This document shows positions 30,017-37,021 of a stretch of 37,021 nt of DNA, in pieces. How positions within the stretch are numbered: the stretch's first letter is position 1; each line of letters begins with the position of its first letter. The position numbers were made by a program, and so were the translations under genes. This stretch comes from JBOZRQ01 sp050789255 (lineage in GTDB: Bacteria > Bacillota > Sulfobacillia > Symbiobacteriales > Symbiobacteriaceae): the NCBI GenBank assembly GCA_050789255.1, contig JBOZRQ010000021.1, positions 1 to 37,021 of the forward strand, given 5' to 3'. A model generated the notes under the pieces. The model saw only the letters and a program-made list of their open reading frames with translations, was not told the DNA's origin and ran no database searches.

Positions 30017-31387
30017 CTAAACACCTGTATGGCCGGATGCATGGACATCTTGATCCGCAGCCTGGATAAGCGCCTCGTACCGCTCCAGCTTCACCTTGCG
30101 GATGCGGAAGCCCTGAGCGTCCTCCACGGTAGCCCGGTAGCCGTTGAGCGCGACCTGGTCCCCGGCCCGGGGCTGGCGGCCAAGGAGCTTCATGACCAGG
30201 CCGCCGATGGTGTCGACATCCTGGTGCTCTTCCAGCTCCTCGAAGTCGAGGGCGAGGGCGGCCTCCTCCAGCAGCACGGAGCCGTCCAGCCGGTAGACGC
30301 CCTCACTGAGCCGCTGCACCGCCGGCGCCTCCACCTCGTCGGTCTCATCGTAGATCTCCCCGACGATCTGCTCCACCACATCCTCGCTGGTCAGCAGGCC
30401 CGAGAAGCTGTCGTACTCATCGTACAGGGCGATCATGGGCGAGCCCTGGAAGAGGTTGACCTGCCGGAGCGACACCGTCTCCGGGCGCCGCTCGATCGGC
30501 AGAATGATCGACTTCAGCTCCCGGCGGCCCTTCAGCTCGGCCTCCAGCACATCGGCCCGGCGAACGTACCCGACCACGTTGTCCAGGTCGCTGTCGATCA
30601 CCGGGTACCGGCTGTAGCCATGCTCGGCCATTAGCGCGAGGTTGGCCTCCCAGGGGTCCTGGAGGTCCAGGGTGACCACATCCCGGGCGTGGGTGGCGAC
30701 CTCCCGGGCGGTCCGGTCGGCGAAGGAGAGCACATTGCGCATAAGCCGGAGCTGCTCCGGCTTGATCTGCCCGCTGGCGTGGGCGTACAGCAGCGCCTCC
30801 CCGATCTCCATGCCCTCCTCGTCGTGGGTGTCGGTGTCGGGGTTTTTGCCGGTGATCGCCTTGACCACAGCGTTGGCAATCGTATTACAGGTCTTAATGA
30901 AGGGGATTGCCAGGAAGCGGAAGAGTTGCATGAAGGGCGCCGTGGTATAGAGGATCCGCTTGGGGATCACCAGCGCCAGCCCCTTGGGGACCAGCTCCCC
31001 AAAGGTCACGTGCAGAAAGGCGCCGGTAAACATGGCCAGTCCGACCGAGAAGCCCTGGGCCCAGGCAAAGCGCGCCAGGGCGTGGTGAATCGCCGGCTCC
31101 AGGGCCAGGGTAAGCCCCAGGCTGGTCACCGTAATGCCAAACTGGCAGGCCGCCAGCATGGCGTTCATGTCCCGCTTCATGCGCAGCACGGCCTGCGCCC
31201 CCTGCACGCCCTCCTCAATGTCTCGCTCCAGCTGGCGCTCGGAGATCTTGACCAGGGAGAACTCATAGGCCACATAGACCCCGCACCCAAGGATGAGTCC
31301 GGCGGAGAGCAGCCACGGGCTCATCGTCACGATCGGCGCCAGAATGGCCAGGACCGCCAGGGTCCCCATCAGGGAACGACGCTGCAC
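30017..31387 (-). CDS. CNNM/CorC-type (DUF21-CBS-CorC_HlyC) membrane protein
   Basis: This is a 456-aa protein of the hemolysin-C/CNNM family, linked to magnesium or cobalt transport or sensing. Order: a leading helix, the DUF21/CNNM transmembrane domain (about 1-190; F-G-I-T-V-T-S-L-G-L-T-L, F-G-E-L-V-P-K-G-L-A-L), a CBS pair (about 210-335; M-A-E-H-G-Y-S-R-Y-P-V-I-D-S-D-L-D-N-V-V-G-Y-V) and a C-terminal CorC_HlyC domain (about 350-440; D-V-D-T-I-G-G-L-V-M-K-L-L-G-R-Q-P). GTG 31387 has GGGGGAG upstream. The gene is single and divergent from the small membrane gene at 31504. Confidence 0.88.
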   Translation of the reverse strand: MQRRSLMGTLAVLAILAPIVTMSPWLLSAGLILGCGVYVAYEFSLVKISERQLERDIEEGVQGAQAVLRMKRDMNAMLAACQFGITVTSLGLTLALEPAIHHALARFAWAQGFSVGLAMFTGAFLHVTFGELVPKGLALVIPKRILYTTAPFMQLFRFLAIPFIKTCNTIANAVVKAITGKNPDTDTHDEEGMEIGEALLYAHASGQIKPEQLRLMRNVLSFADRTAREVATHARDVVTLDLQDPWEANLALMAEHGYSRYPVIDSDLDNVVGYVRRADVLEAELKGRRELKSIILPIERRPETVSLRQVNLFQGSPMIALYDEYDSFSGLLTSEDVVEQIVGEIYDETDEVEAPAVQRLSEGVYRLDGSVLLEEAALALDFEELEEHQDVDTIGGLVMKLLGRQPRAGDQVALNGYRATVEDAQGFRIRKVKLERYEALIQAADQDVHASGHTGV

Positions 31388-31503
31388 CTTGCTCCCCCGC
31401 CCTTCTTTTACTCCTGATGGAAATTGTTTGCCATCGTATGCAGGGTTTATTCACTATTTCGATGAATATGCGTCAATACTAATTTTTCGGGAGGTTATAT
31501 TTC

Positions 31504-31905
31504 ATGCTAGCGTCTCGCTGGGCCAAGATGGCTGCCCTGTACTTCATGATCGGCAGCACTTTCGGCATGTTCATGGGGATCACCAAGAAGTTCGAGTTCG
31601 CCACAGCCCATGCGCACATCAACCTGCTAGGCTGGGCATCGATGGGTGTGATCGCCTTCCTGCATAAGGGGTTCCCGGCGCTGGAGGAAGGGACGCTGGC
31701 CAAGGTCAACTTCTGGCTCTACCAGTGCAGCTTCCCGCTCTTTGCCCTGGCCCTGATTTTGACCATTGCCGGCAACCCGATCGGTGAGAAGCTGACCGTG
31801 CCGGGCGCCAGCCTGACGCTGATCAGCGTGCTCATGACCGGTATTCGGGTCTGGACCAGTGTGAAGGCGCCCGTAGCGGAACAGCGCCAGACCAAGGCCA
31901 GCTAA
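31504..31905 (+). CDS. Four-helix membrane protein with a HAH motif (cytochrome oxidase subunit I-like fragment family)
   Basis: This 133-aa protein starts at ATG 31504 with GGGAGG 9-14 bases upstream. It has about four hydrophobic helices (around 8-27, 40-56, 70-90 and 100-118). The block F-A-T-A-H-A-H-I-N-L-L-G-W-A-S-M-G-V (about 32-49) resembles the haem-ligand His region of haem-copper oxidase subunit I-like small membrane proteins. It lacks the other haem and copper ligands of a real oxidase, so enzyme activity is not claimed; b-haem binding or a redox-sensing role is possible. It is probably cotranscribed with the small gene at 31957. Confidence 0.7.
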   Translation: MLASRWAKMAALYFMIGSTFGMFMGITKKFEFATAHAHINLLGWASMGVIAFLHKGFPALEEGTLAKVNFWLYQCSFPLFALALILTIAGNPIGEKLTVPGASLTLISVLMTGIRVWTSVKAPVAEQRQTKAS

Positions 31906-31956
31906 GCATCGACCGGCGGGCGATTCGGGAACGATATCGCCCGGAGGGATGCGAGC

Positions 31957-32160
31957 ATGACCACGAATTACGGTGGAATCGGGACCGGCTTGAATGCAGG
32001 CGCCGGCACCGCGGCGGGCGCTGAGCATACCGGCGCGAATATGGCGAAGGACCCGGCCTTTGAAGGGCCCGTGCCCGACAAGGGAGTGCGGGCCCAAAAG
32101 TCCGGCGACGATCCGCTCCGAAAGAAGGTCCACCTGGACGAGGAGTATATTGACTACTAA
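31957..32160 (+). CDS. Small Gly/Ala-rich hydrophilic protein, 67 aa
   Basis: ATG 31957 has a clear SD (GGAGGG) 8-13 bases upstream, which supports translation. The product is a 67-residue disordered protein: a Gly/Ala/Thr-rich first half (G-G-I-G-T-G-L-N-A-G-A-G-T-A-A-G) and a charged second half ending in L-D-E-E-Y-I-D-Y. No known family. Small acid/Gly-rich proteins like this often occur in spores of Firmicutes, but nothing here proves it. A strong hairpin follows. Confidence 0.65.
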   Translation: MTTNYGGIGTGLNAGAGTAAGAEHTGANMAKDPAFEGPVPDKGVRAQKSGDDPLRKKVHLDEEYIDY

Positions 32161-32166
32161 GCAGAA

Positions 32167-32199
32167 CGGCCCGGCTTCCCACGAGGGGAGGCCGGGCCG
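32167..32199. terminator. Bidirectional hairpin between convergent genes
   Basis: CGGCCCGGC (32167-32175) pairs with GCCGGGCCG (32191-32199), continued inside by TTCCC with GGGGA. There is no marked T run on either side. It lies between the small protein gene and the convergent DUF983 gene. Confidence 0.65.
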
Positions 32200-32205
32200 C
32201 TGCGT

Positions 32206-32568
32206 TCAATACTTCCTGCGCAGGTCGGTCATGGCGTAGAGCACGCCGACCCAAATGCCTTTCATGTTGCGGTATCCAAAGATGAGAAAGAGGGCGGCGA
32301 CTACGCTCCAGATCGCGATGTGGGCGTAGGCGGAGAGATCGGTCAGCATCATCAGAATAAAGACGCCGGCAGCGATGATGACGGACAGGATGCTGTAGGC
32401 GACCACCATAGCGCCCAGGAAATCACCCTCGTTGGGCTCGAAGGAGACCCCGCACTGGGGGCACTCGGCGTTCAGGTCCCAGAAGTTCTTGGCCATGTGG
32501 CCGCTGTGGCAGGCTGGGCAACGCAGGGCTGCACCATCCGATAAAGCTCGAATCCACTTGTCGAACAA
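32206..32568 (-). CDS. DUF983-like protein with zinc ribbon and two membrane helices
   Basis: This 120-aa protein starts at TTG 32568, with GGAGGG 6 bases upstream. The N terminus has four cysteines in C-P-A-C (17, 20) and C-P-Q-C (36, 39), a zinc-ribbon arrangement, followed by F-E-P-N-E-G-D-F and two hydrophobic helices (about 51-75 and 83-100). This is the DUF983 pattern. It lies 11 bases after purK and is probably in the purE-purK transcript. Function unknown. The link with purine genes may be only positional. Confidence 0.82.
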   Translation of the reverse strand: MFDKWIRALSDGAALRCPACHSGHMAKNFWDLNAECPQCGVSFEPNEGDFLGAMVVAYSILSVIIAAGVFILMMLTDLSAYAHIAIWSVVAALFLIFGYRNMKGIWVGVLYAMTDLRRKY

Positions 32569-32579
32569 CCAAAACCCTC

Positions 32580-33704
32580 CTACTCGCCTGTGCGCAGGCG
32601 GCGAATCGCAACCTCAGCCCGTGCGAGCGCATCCGCCGTGGAGGCGCCCAGCACGTTCAGGTGGCCCATTTTGCGCTTGGATTTGGGATCCCGCTTGCCA
32701 TAAAGATGAAGCTTCACGAGCGGGTCGGCGAGCGCCGCCTCAACGTGCAGCGGGTAGTCGTCGCCCATGATGTTGACCATGACGACCGGGGAGAGCAGAC
32801 GGGCGGCGCCCAACGGCAGCCCACAGACCGCCCGGATGTGCTGCTCGAACTGCGAGGTGACGCAGGCGTCCTGCGAGTAATGGCCCGAGTTGTGGGGGCG
32901 GGGCGCCAACTCGTTGACGACCAGGCTCCCGTCGGGCAACACGAACATCTCCACCCCCAGGACACCCACCAGTTCCAGCGAGGTAGCGATGCGAACGGCC
33001 AGCTCCCGTGCCCGGTCGGCAGTAGAGTCCGGGACCCGGGCGGGAACGATCGATTGGAAGAGGATGTTCTCCTTGTGGATGTTCTCACCCACCGGGAAGG
33101 CCGCTACCTCGCCCTGTGGATTGCGGGCGACGACCACCGAGACCTCCCGCTCGAAGGGCACGAAGCCCTCCAGCACCAGCGGGCGCCCGGCCAGCTTCTC
33201 GTAGGCGGCGCCGGCCTCCGCCAGGGAGCGGATCACCACCTGGCCCTTGCCGTCGTAGCCCTCCGTGGCGGTCTTGAGGACCGACGGAACCCCGATGGCA
33301 GCGATGGCTGCGTTGAACCCCTCGGCGGTGTGGACGGCCTTCCAGGGCGCCACGGGCACCCCCATGTCCGTGAGGCTCGTCTTCTCGATGATGCGATCCT
33401 GGCTGGCCCGAAGGACGTTGACGCCAGGGTAGATCGGTGTCTCACGGGAAAGGCGTTCGAGCACGGCCGCCTTGATGTTCTCAAACTCATAGGTGATGAC
33501 CTGGCTCATGGCGGCGAGCGGGGCGATGGACTCCACGTCATCCAGGCGGGCTGTGAGGACCTTGTCGGCGGCTCCGGCTGCGGGGCAGTCTGGGTCCGGG
33601 TCCACCACGATGACCCGGTAGCCCATGGCCCGGGCAGCCAGGGCGCTCATGCGGCCCAGCTGGCCGCCCCCCACGATGCCGATGGTTTGGCCGGGCTGAA
33701 TCAT
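32580..33704 (-). CDS. purK: N5-carboxyaminoimidazole ribonucleotide synthase
   Basis: PurK makes N5-CAIR from AIR, bicarbonate and ATP. The 374-aa ATP-grasp protein has G-I-V-G-G-G-Q-L-G-R-M (9-19), T-Y-E-F-E-N-I (about 70-76), V-L-K-T-A-T-E-G-Y-D-G-K-G-Q (about 140-153), the E-x-x-V-P-F-E-R-E-V-S block and N-E-L-A-P-R-P-H-N-S-G-H-Y-S (about 266-279). ATG 33704 overlaps the purE stop by 4 bases, with GGAGGAG upstream. The purE-purK pair runs opposite to the main pur cluster. Confidence 0.96.
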   Translation of the reverse strand: MIQPGQTIGIVGGGQLGRMSALAARAMGYRVIVVDPDPDCPAAGAADKVLTARLDDVESIAPLAAMSQVITYEFENIKAAVLERLSRETPIYPGVNVLRASQDRIIEKTSLTDMGVPVAPWKAVHTAEGFNAAIAAIGVPSVLKTATEGYDGKGQVVIRSLAEAGAAYEKLAGRPLVLEGFVPFEREVSVVVARNPQGEVAAFPVGENIHKENILFQSIVPARVPDSTADRARELAVRIATSLELVGVLGVEMFVLPDGSLVVNELAPRPHNSGHYSQDACVTSQFEQHIRAVCGLPLGAARLLSPVVMVNIMGDDYPLHVEAALADPLVKLHLYGKRDPKSKRKMGHLNVLGASTADALARAEVAIRRLRTGE

Positions 33705-34189
33705 AGCTGGCTCTCCTCCACGGCCTGGCGCATGCGGGTGCGGTACTCGCCCAGGCGGGCGCGCACCTCGGGGTACTTGTTGCCCAGCATCTGTGCTGCG
33801 AGGATGCCGGCGTTCTTGGCCCCGGCCTTCCCGATGGCAACGGTGGCCACGGGGATGCCGCCGGGCATCTGCACGATAGAGAGCAGCGAGTCGAGCCCGT
33901 TCAGGGTCGATGACAGCACCGGCACGCCGATGACCGGCAGCAGCGTCTTGGAGGCGGTCATGCCGGGCAGGTGCGCGGCGCCCCCGGCGCCCGCGATGAT
34001 GACCTCCAGCCCGCGGCCTTCGGCCTGCTCGGCGTAGGTGAACATCGCATCCGGTGTGCGGTGAGCGGAGACGACCTTCATTTCGTACGGCACCTGCAGT
34101 TCATCCAGAACGGCGGCGGCCTCCTTCATGGTCTCCAGGTCCGAACGGCTCCCCATGATGATGCCGACCAGCGGCTGCGACTGGTTCAC
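33701..34189 (-). CDS. purE: N5-carboxyaminoimidazole ribonucleotide mutase
   Basis: PurE (class I) isomerises N5-CAIR to CAIR. The 162-aa protein shows I-M-G-S-R-S-D-L-E-T-M (11-21), V-S-A-H-R-T-P-D (40-47), A-G-A-G-G-A-A-H-L-P-G-M (66-77) and Q-M-P-G-G-I-P-V-A-T-V (about 107-117). GTG 34189 has GGAGG about 10 bases upstream and an extended -10 promoter further out. It is the first gene of purE-purK-DUF983. Confidence 0.96.
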   Translation of the reverse strand: MNQSQPLVGIIMGSRSDLETMKEAAAVLDELQVPYEMKVVSAHRTPDAMFTYAEQAEGRGLEVIIAGAGGAAHLPGMTASKTLLPVIGVPVLSSTLNGLDSLLSIVQMPGGIPVATVAIGKAGAKNAGILAAQMLGNKYPEVRARLGEYRTRMRQAVEESQL

Positions 34190-34231
34190 GCTGTGACAAC
34201 CTCCACACGGACGTGCTACGTATCGTGGACT

Positions 34232-34240
34232 ATTATACCA
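34232..34240 (-). promoter_or_regulatory. Extended -10 promoter of purEK
   Basis: On the minus strand, TGG-TATAAT (34240 down to 34232) is a perfect -10 hexamer with an extended TG motif, 43 bases before the purE start codon. The -35 region is weak, as is common with extended -10 promoters. Confidence 0.7.
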
Positions 34241-34380
34241 TGAATCGAACGGGTCATCCGCTCGGTGCCTGCCTTAGGGCGTGCGCCCGAGACACCTCTG
34301 CTGCCGGTTTGAATTGGTTAACAGCGCCGCCTGAGGGCAGACTAGCAAAAAGCAGTCTGCAGTGAGGCGGTGGAGTAGCG

Positions 34381-35058
34381 ATGAGCGTGTTGCTGATGAT
34401 CGCCGTGCTGGCGGTGGCGGTTTTCTGGGTGGCGTCGCTGTGGCGGAGACAGCCCAGGGAAACCCGGGTCGCCCAGGGCGGCCGGCTCCAGGACGATGAG
34501 ACTCCCGGGCGCGCGTTGAATGCGAACGTCAACCCGAGCCAGACGGGGAACGAGAAGAACCTGTGGCCCGACCGGACCGGCCCGCAGACCCGCAAGGAGC
34601 TGGGCGCCAAGCAGGCGGTCGACCGGACCTTTGTGGGCGACAAGGAGGAGCATAAGGCACCGACGCAGGCCCAGGCGCCCGCCCCGGCGCTGGCCCCTGA
34701 GCGGCATGCCACGCAAGAGGCGCTCAAGCGGGCCGGCGTCCGGCAGGAGGTCGAGCCTGGGCCGCACGAGCACGGCCCAGGCACCAACCCGGCGGCCGAC
34801 CTGGCGCCCGAGGATGAGTTCGGCGAGGACCGCCCGGCGCCCCGGACCACCTCGCCTGACGGCCAGCAACCGACCCAGTGGCACCCCGTGGATCACGGCG
34901 TCCCCGGCGATCACTACCGGGACGGGCACCACCGCTCGGCGACGGCGCCCGAGAAGCAGAGTTCGGCCACGGACCCGTACGCCCACGCCCCGGTCCCTGG
35001 GCCCAACCACATTCCCCCCTCGGACGGCAAGGAACTGCCGCCCGGGACCAGCCCATAA
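34381..35058 (+). CDS. Single-helix membrane-anchored disordered protein
   Basis: This is a 225-aa protein. ATG 34381 follows GGCGGTGGAG by about 6 bases. One N-terminal helix (V-L-L-M-I-A-V-L-A-V-A-V-F-W-V-A, about 3-18) is followed by a basic W-R-R-Q-P-R and about 200 residues rich in Pro, Glu, Ala, Gly, His, Gln and Thr, with almost no hydrophobic residues. The tail has His-rich patches (P-G-P-H-E-H-G-P-G and D-H-Y-R-D-G-H-H-R). The positive charge after the helix suggests that the tail is cytoplasmic. No domain was recognised. It is preceded by its own 5' gap and followed by a hairpin, so it is probably monocistronic. Confidence 0.7.
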   Translation: MSVLLMIAVLAVAVFWVASLWRRQPRETRVAQGGRLQDDETPGRALNANVNPSQTGNEKNLWPDRTGPQTRKELGAKQAVDRTFVGDKEEHKAPTQAQAPAPALAPERHATQEALKRAGVRQEVEPGPHEHGPGTNPAADLAPEDEFGEDRPAPRTTSPDGQQPTQWHPVDHGVPGDHYRDGHHRSATAPEKQSSATDPYAHAPVPGPNHIPPSDGKELPPGTSP

Positions 35059-35063
35059 CAACG

Positions 35064-35096
35064 AGGCGCCAGCAAGGACTGCTGGCGCCTTATCAC
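35064..35096. terminator. Bidirectional terminator
   Basis: AGGCGCCAGC (35064-35073) pairs perfectly with GCTGGCGCCT (35081-35090) around AAGGACT. The plus side continues TATCACTTTA. It separates convergent genes. Confidence 0.75.
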
Positions 35097-35097
35097 T

Positions 35098-35946
35098 TTA
35101 TGCAGATGCGAGGAGCTTGGAGATGGCTGCCTCCATGAAGGCCGGGGTATCCTCCTCATCGATGCGGGCCAGCTCCGCCAAGGTGTGGCCCTGATTCAGG
35201 AGATGGCCGACCACCCGGTAGCCAGCGTAGTAGACCTCACGTTCGACGCCGGCGGAGCCGGTCCCGAAGATGAACCGGGAGAGGGCTTCGTTGCTTGCAT
35301 CCGCCAGGTGGGGTCGAATTCCCTCCAGGATCGGCCGCTCCTTCTCGCGGCACTCCGCCAGCCAGCCCGGCCGAATCTCGTGATACGCCTCTTCAGGGTA
35401 ACCGGGAGTGATCCGCATGGCCGCGTGCATGGCGAGCCCCTCTTGCATCATGGAGTACCCGATCGATCGAAGCCACCCGCCCTGGTTGTTAGAAAGGCGG
35501 CTATGGACGGCGTGGGTAAACTCGTGTGGCATGATCAGCGAACGCCATTCGTCGGACTCCTCCAGAGGCACATTCACGACCGGGACGCCGTCGGCTGCGA
35601 AGGCGAAGGCATTCTGCTCAAAGTTGCCCACGTAAATGACCAGCCGGACCGTCATGTCTCCGTCGAACTGCAGGAGCTGGCACACGGCGTCCAGGACCTG
35701 CTGCGGATCCGGTCGGAACGCGGCGGCGCCGGCCCGGATTACGTCAAGCACGTCGGCGTAGCGATGGAAGCTCCCGTCGAGCAGCCTTCTGGCCATGGCC
35801 ATGCCCTCGCCGGTCGGGGGGACGGCGGCAAACCCATAATGCTTTTCCCAGAGCGCCCAGCGCTGCTCGGGGTCGGCATCCTGAGCGAGCTCATAGAAGG
35901 TGAGGAACTTCGGCGACAGGTCTTTGATCATCAGGGTGGCGGGCAT
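35098..35946 (-). CDS. Predicted zinc metallopeptidase (HEFTH; DUF2268-like)
   Basis: This 282-aa protein starts at ATG 35946, where GAGGAGG lies about 8 bases upstream; the longer open frame to 36066 has no start signal of similar quality. The zinc-binding H-E-F-T-H is at residues 141-145 and a likely third ligand is Glu169 in M-M-Q-E-G-L-A-M-H, giving an HExxH-E gluzincin arrangement. Before it, I-Y-V-G-N-F-E-Q-N-A-F-A-F and P-V-V-N-V-P-L-E resemble the DUF2268 (predicted Zn-dependent protease) family. There is no signal peptide, so it should be cytoplasmic. Substrate unknown. Confidence 0.75.
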   Translation of the reverse strand: MPATLMIKDLSPKFLTFYELAQDADPEQRWALWEKHYGFAAVPPTGEGMAMARRLLDGSFHRYADVLDVIRAGAAAFRPDPQQVLDAVCQLLQFDGDMTVRLVIYVGNFEQNAFAFAADGVPVVNVPLEESDEWRSLIMPHEFTHAVHSRLSNNQGGWLRSIGYSMMQEGLAMHAAMRITPGYPEEAYHEIRPGWLAECREKERPILEGIRPHLADASNEALSRFIFGTGSAGVEREVYYAGYRVVGHLLNQGHTLAELARIDEEDTPAFMEAAISKLLASA

Positions 35947-36043
35947 CCTTTGGCCTCCTCGCAGCATCGAACTTCTGATCAGTACGTTATGCGACACGAC
36001 CGAAAGTTCCTGCCTGTCACCACACCGCGGGCTGCGCGGCCTG

Positions 36044-36661
36044 TCACCAGTGCCGAAACAACTCAAGAGGCACCCCCAACGACGTCAAGGAGTCTATGTC
36101 TCGCTCCGAAAGCCAGGCAAAGTGCTCAACGCCGCCATCGGTGGCAACAAACCGTTTGCGGCCACCATCGTACAGGTGAAGGTCCCGCCATTGAATATCC
36201 TCCCGCGACAGCAGAAGCGTCAGTGTATCCCTTGTCAGGCGACCAGTAGCAGCCACACCATTTGGGCAGATCCAGCTATGTTCCAGAGAGTCAATGGCCG
36301 AAGCAAGACGATTGAGATCGAAGTCTTCTCGGGGTGGCAGTGGTTCAGGCGGGGGCGAACCATTCAGGTTAAGCAGTTGGTCCCATATGCTGCGGCCATC
36401 GTTTGATGGTCGGAACCACCAATGCATCCAGAAGCGATCACACATGCCACCCAAATACGCTGCCACGGTCACCCAGTACTTTCCAGACAGGTGCGGTTCC
36501 AGCATGGTGTGCACTAGCCCGTCGGGTGGCGTCAGATCGACCACCCGAAAGCCGCCTCTCCGGTTGATTCGGTTCTCCATGCACCCGTGGCATTCGGCTT
36601 GCCATTCGGTTTCATACGGTCCAGATGATAGGCCGTTCTGCCACTCGACCATCCATGGCAT
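36044..36661 (-). CDS. Hypothetical protein, 205 aa
   Basis: ATG 36661 has an excellent SD (GGGGAGGG) 6 bases upstream; the longer open frame to 36949 runs through hairpins and is not supported. The protein is Trp-rich (M-P-W-M-V-E-W-Q at the N terminus, M-H-W-W-F-R-P near the middle) and has two Cys near the start (E-C-H-G-C). The second half contains G-R-L-T-R-D-T-L-T-L-L-L and a C-terminal E-L-F-R-H-W. No signal peptide, membrane helix or known domain was recognised. Function unknown. Confidence 0.65.
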   Translation of the reverse strand: MPWMVEWQNGLSSGPYETEWQAECHGCMENRINRRGGFRVVDLTPPDGLVHTMLEPHLSGKYWVTVAAYLGGMCDRFWMHWWFRPSNDGRSIWDQLLNLNGSPPPEPLPPREDFDLNRLASAIDSLEHSWICPNGVAATGRLTRDTLTLLLSREDIQWRDLHLYDGGRKRFVATDGGVEHFAWLSERDIDSLTSLGVPLELFRHW

Positions 36662-36760
36662 CGCTTTCCCTCCCCACATCATCGAAGTCTGCCTGGGTGG
36701 CCTTCCTGCAACACTAACATTCAACCCATCGGTTTGGAGCCCTGCTAGGTCGTCGTCTAT

Positions 36761-36797
36761 GAATACAGCCGGGGGAGTGCTTCCCCCGGCTGTATTC
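36761..36797. repeat. Perfect 16-bp hairpin, upstream of the minus-strand hypothetical
   Basis: GAATACAGCCGGGGGA (36761-36776) and TCCCCCGGCTGTATTC (36782-36797) form a perfect stem with a 5-base loop and no T run. A related, weaker hairpin follows at 36831-36863, and the right arms share the pattern CCGGCTG(T/C)ATTCA. It may be a terminator for a neighbour outside the window, a dispersed palindrome or part of a leader. The gap 36662-37021 otherwise contains no gene I can support. Confidence 0.75.
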
Positions 36798-36830
36798 AGG
36801 TTACTGACAAACGCATAGCATCGCAAAAGT

Positions 36831-36863
36831 ATGCAGTCGGATGCAGGATGCCTCCGGCTGCAT
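36831..36863. repeat. Second, related hairpin
   Basis: ATGCAGTCGGA (36831-36841) pairs with TCCGGCTGCAT (36853-36863) with one G-U wobble around an 11-base loop. Its right arm is a degenerate copy of the right arm of the perfect hairpin at 36761-36797, so the two look like diverged copies of one element. Confidence 0.55.
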
Positions 36864-37021
36864 TCACGTACTCCGGCCCGTTGATGGCGGACACGCCCGG
36901 ACCTGACGGTGTTCCGGTCGACCGTGTGAAACTGGGCTGGCTCCCTCACGAAGCATCGGCGATTGGCCTCCGTCCGCTTTTTGTCATGCCAAGGCAGTCC
37001 TCAAGCGAAAAAATGGACGGA

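Noticed and set aside
36969..37021. Inverted repeat with CCGTCC/GGACGG and TTTTT/AAAAA at the window edge
   Set aside because: Short, interrupted and cut by the window end; it may be part of a real element, but this cannot be judged here.

Overview
The window is about 37 kb of high-GC (roughly 60-65 percent) bacterial chromosome from a Firmicute. The gene content fits a high-GC Clostridia-type organism, with Symbiobacterium as the best guess: strong GGAGG ribosome sites, frequent GTG and TTG starts, a PurS/PurQ/PurL FGAM synthase, a PurF with iron-sulphur cysteines and a propeptide, a YtrA-type GntR repressor, DUF1444 proteins and a ykkC-family riboswitch. The organism name is inference; no rRNA or other marker is present.

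Layout. (1) 1-2.3 kb: low-complexity proteins, namely the C-terminal end of a Ser/Asp-rich decapeptide-repeat protein, two glutamine-alternating (Q-X)n proteins and a small carboxypeptidase-regulatory-like beta-domain protein. They look like structural or surface (perhaps spore) components. (2) 2.3-6.3 kb: a five-gene ABC-transporter operon carrying its own YtrA-type repressor, with two tandem operators of form GTGTA-N12-TACAC over its promoter. (3) 6.3-9.7 kb: two tandem DUF1444 paralogues, the first a predicted lipoprotein, and a fused NanE epimerase-SIS protein. (4) 9.7-10.9 kb: an MFS transporter on the minus strand. (5) 11.0-12.7 kb: an NCS2 purine permease behind a sigma-A-like promoter and a ykkC-family leader, probably a PRPP or ppGpp sensor. 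(6) 12.8-27.3 kb: a purine biosynthesis cluster, purB, a 54-aa membrane protein, a degenerate PurC paralogue, purC, S, Q, L, F, M, N, two Nudix genes, purH, a phzF-like gene and purD. (7) 27.4-32.2 kb: an EEP-family hydrolase, a uracil-DNA glycosylase-family protein, a hypothetical, a CNNM/CorC-type membrane protein and two small proteins. (8) 32.2-34.2 kb: purE-purK-DUF983 on the minus strand. (9) 34.4-37 kb: a membrane-anchored disordered protein, a predicted zinc metalloprotease and an unrecognised protein.

Together the genes encode every step from PRPP to IMP (PurF, D, N, SQL, M, K, E, C, B, H), plus purine uptake under a candidate nucleotide-sensing riboswitch. The least ordinary parts are: the (Q-X)n protein pair; the apparently catalytically dead PurC homologue overlapping true purC; a roughly 175-nt imperfect inverted repeat before purH; a palindromic AT-rich element inserted between purC and purS; the NanE-SIS fusion; and the tandem YtrA-type operators.
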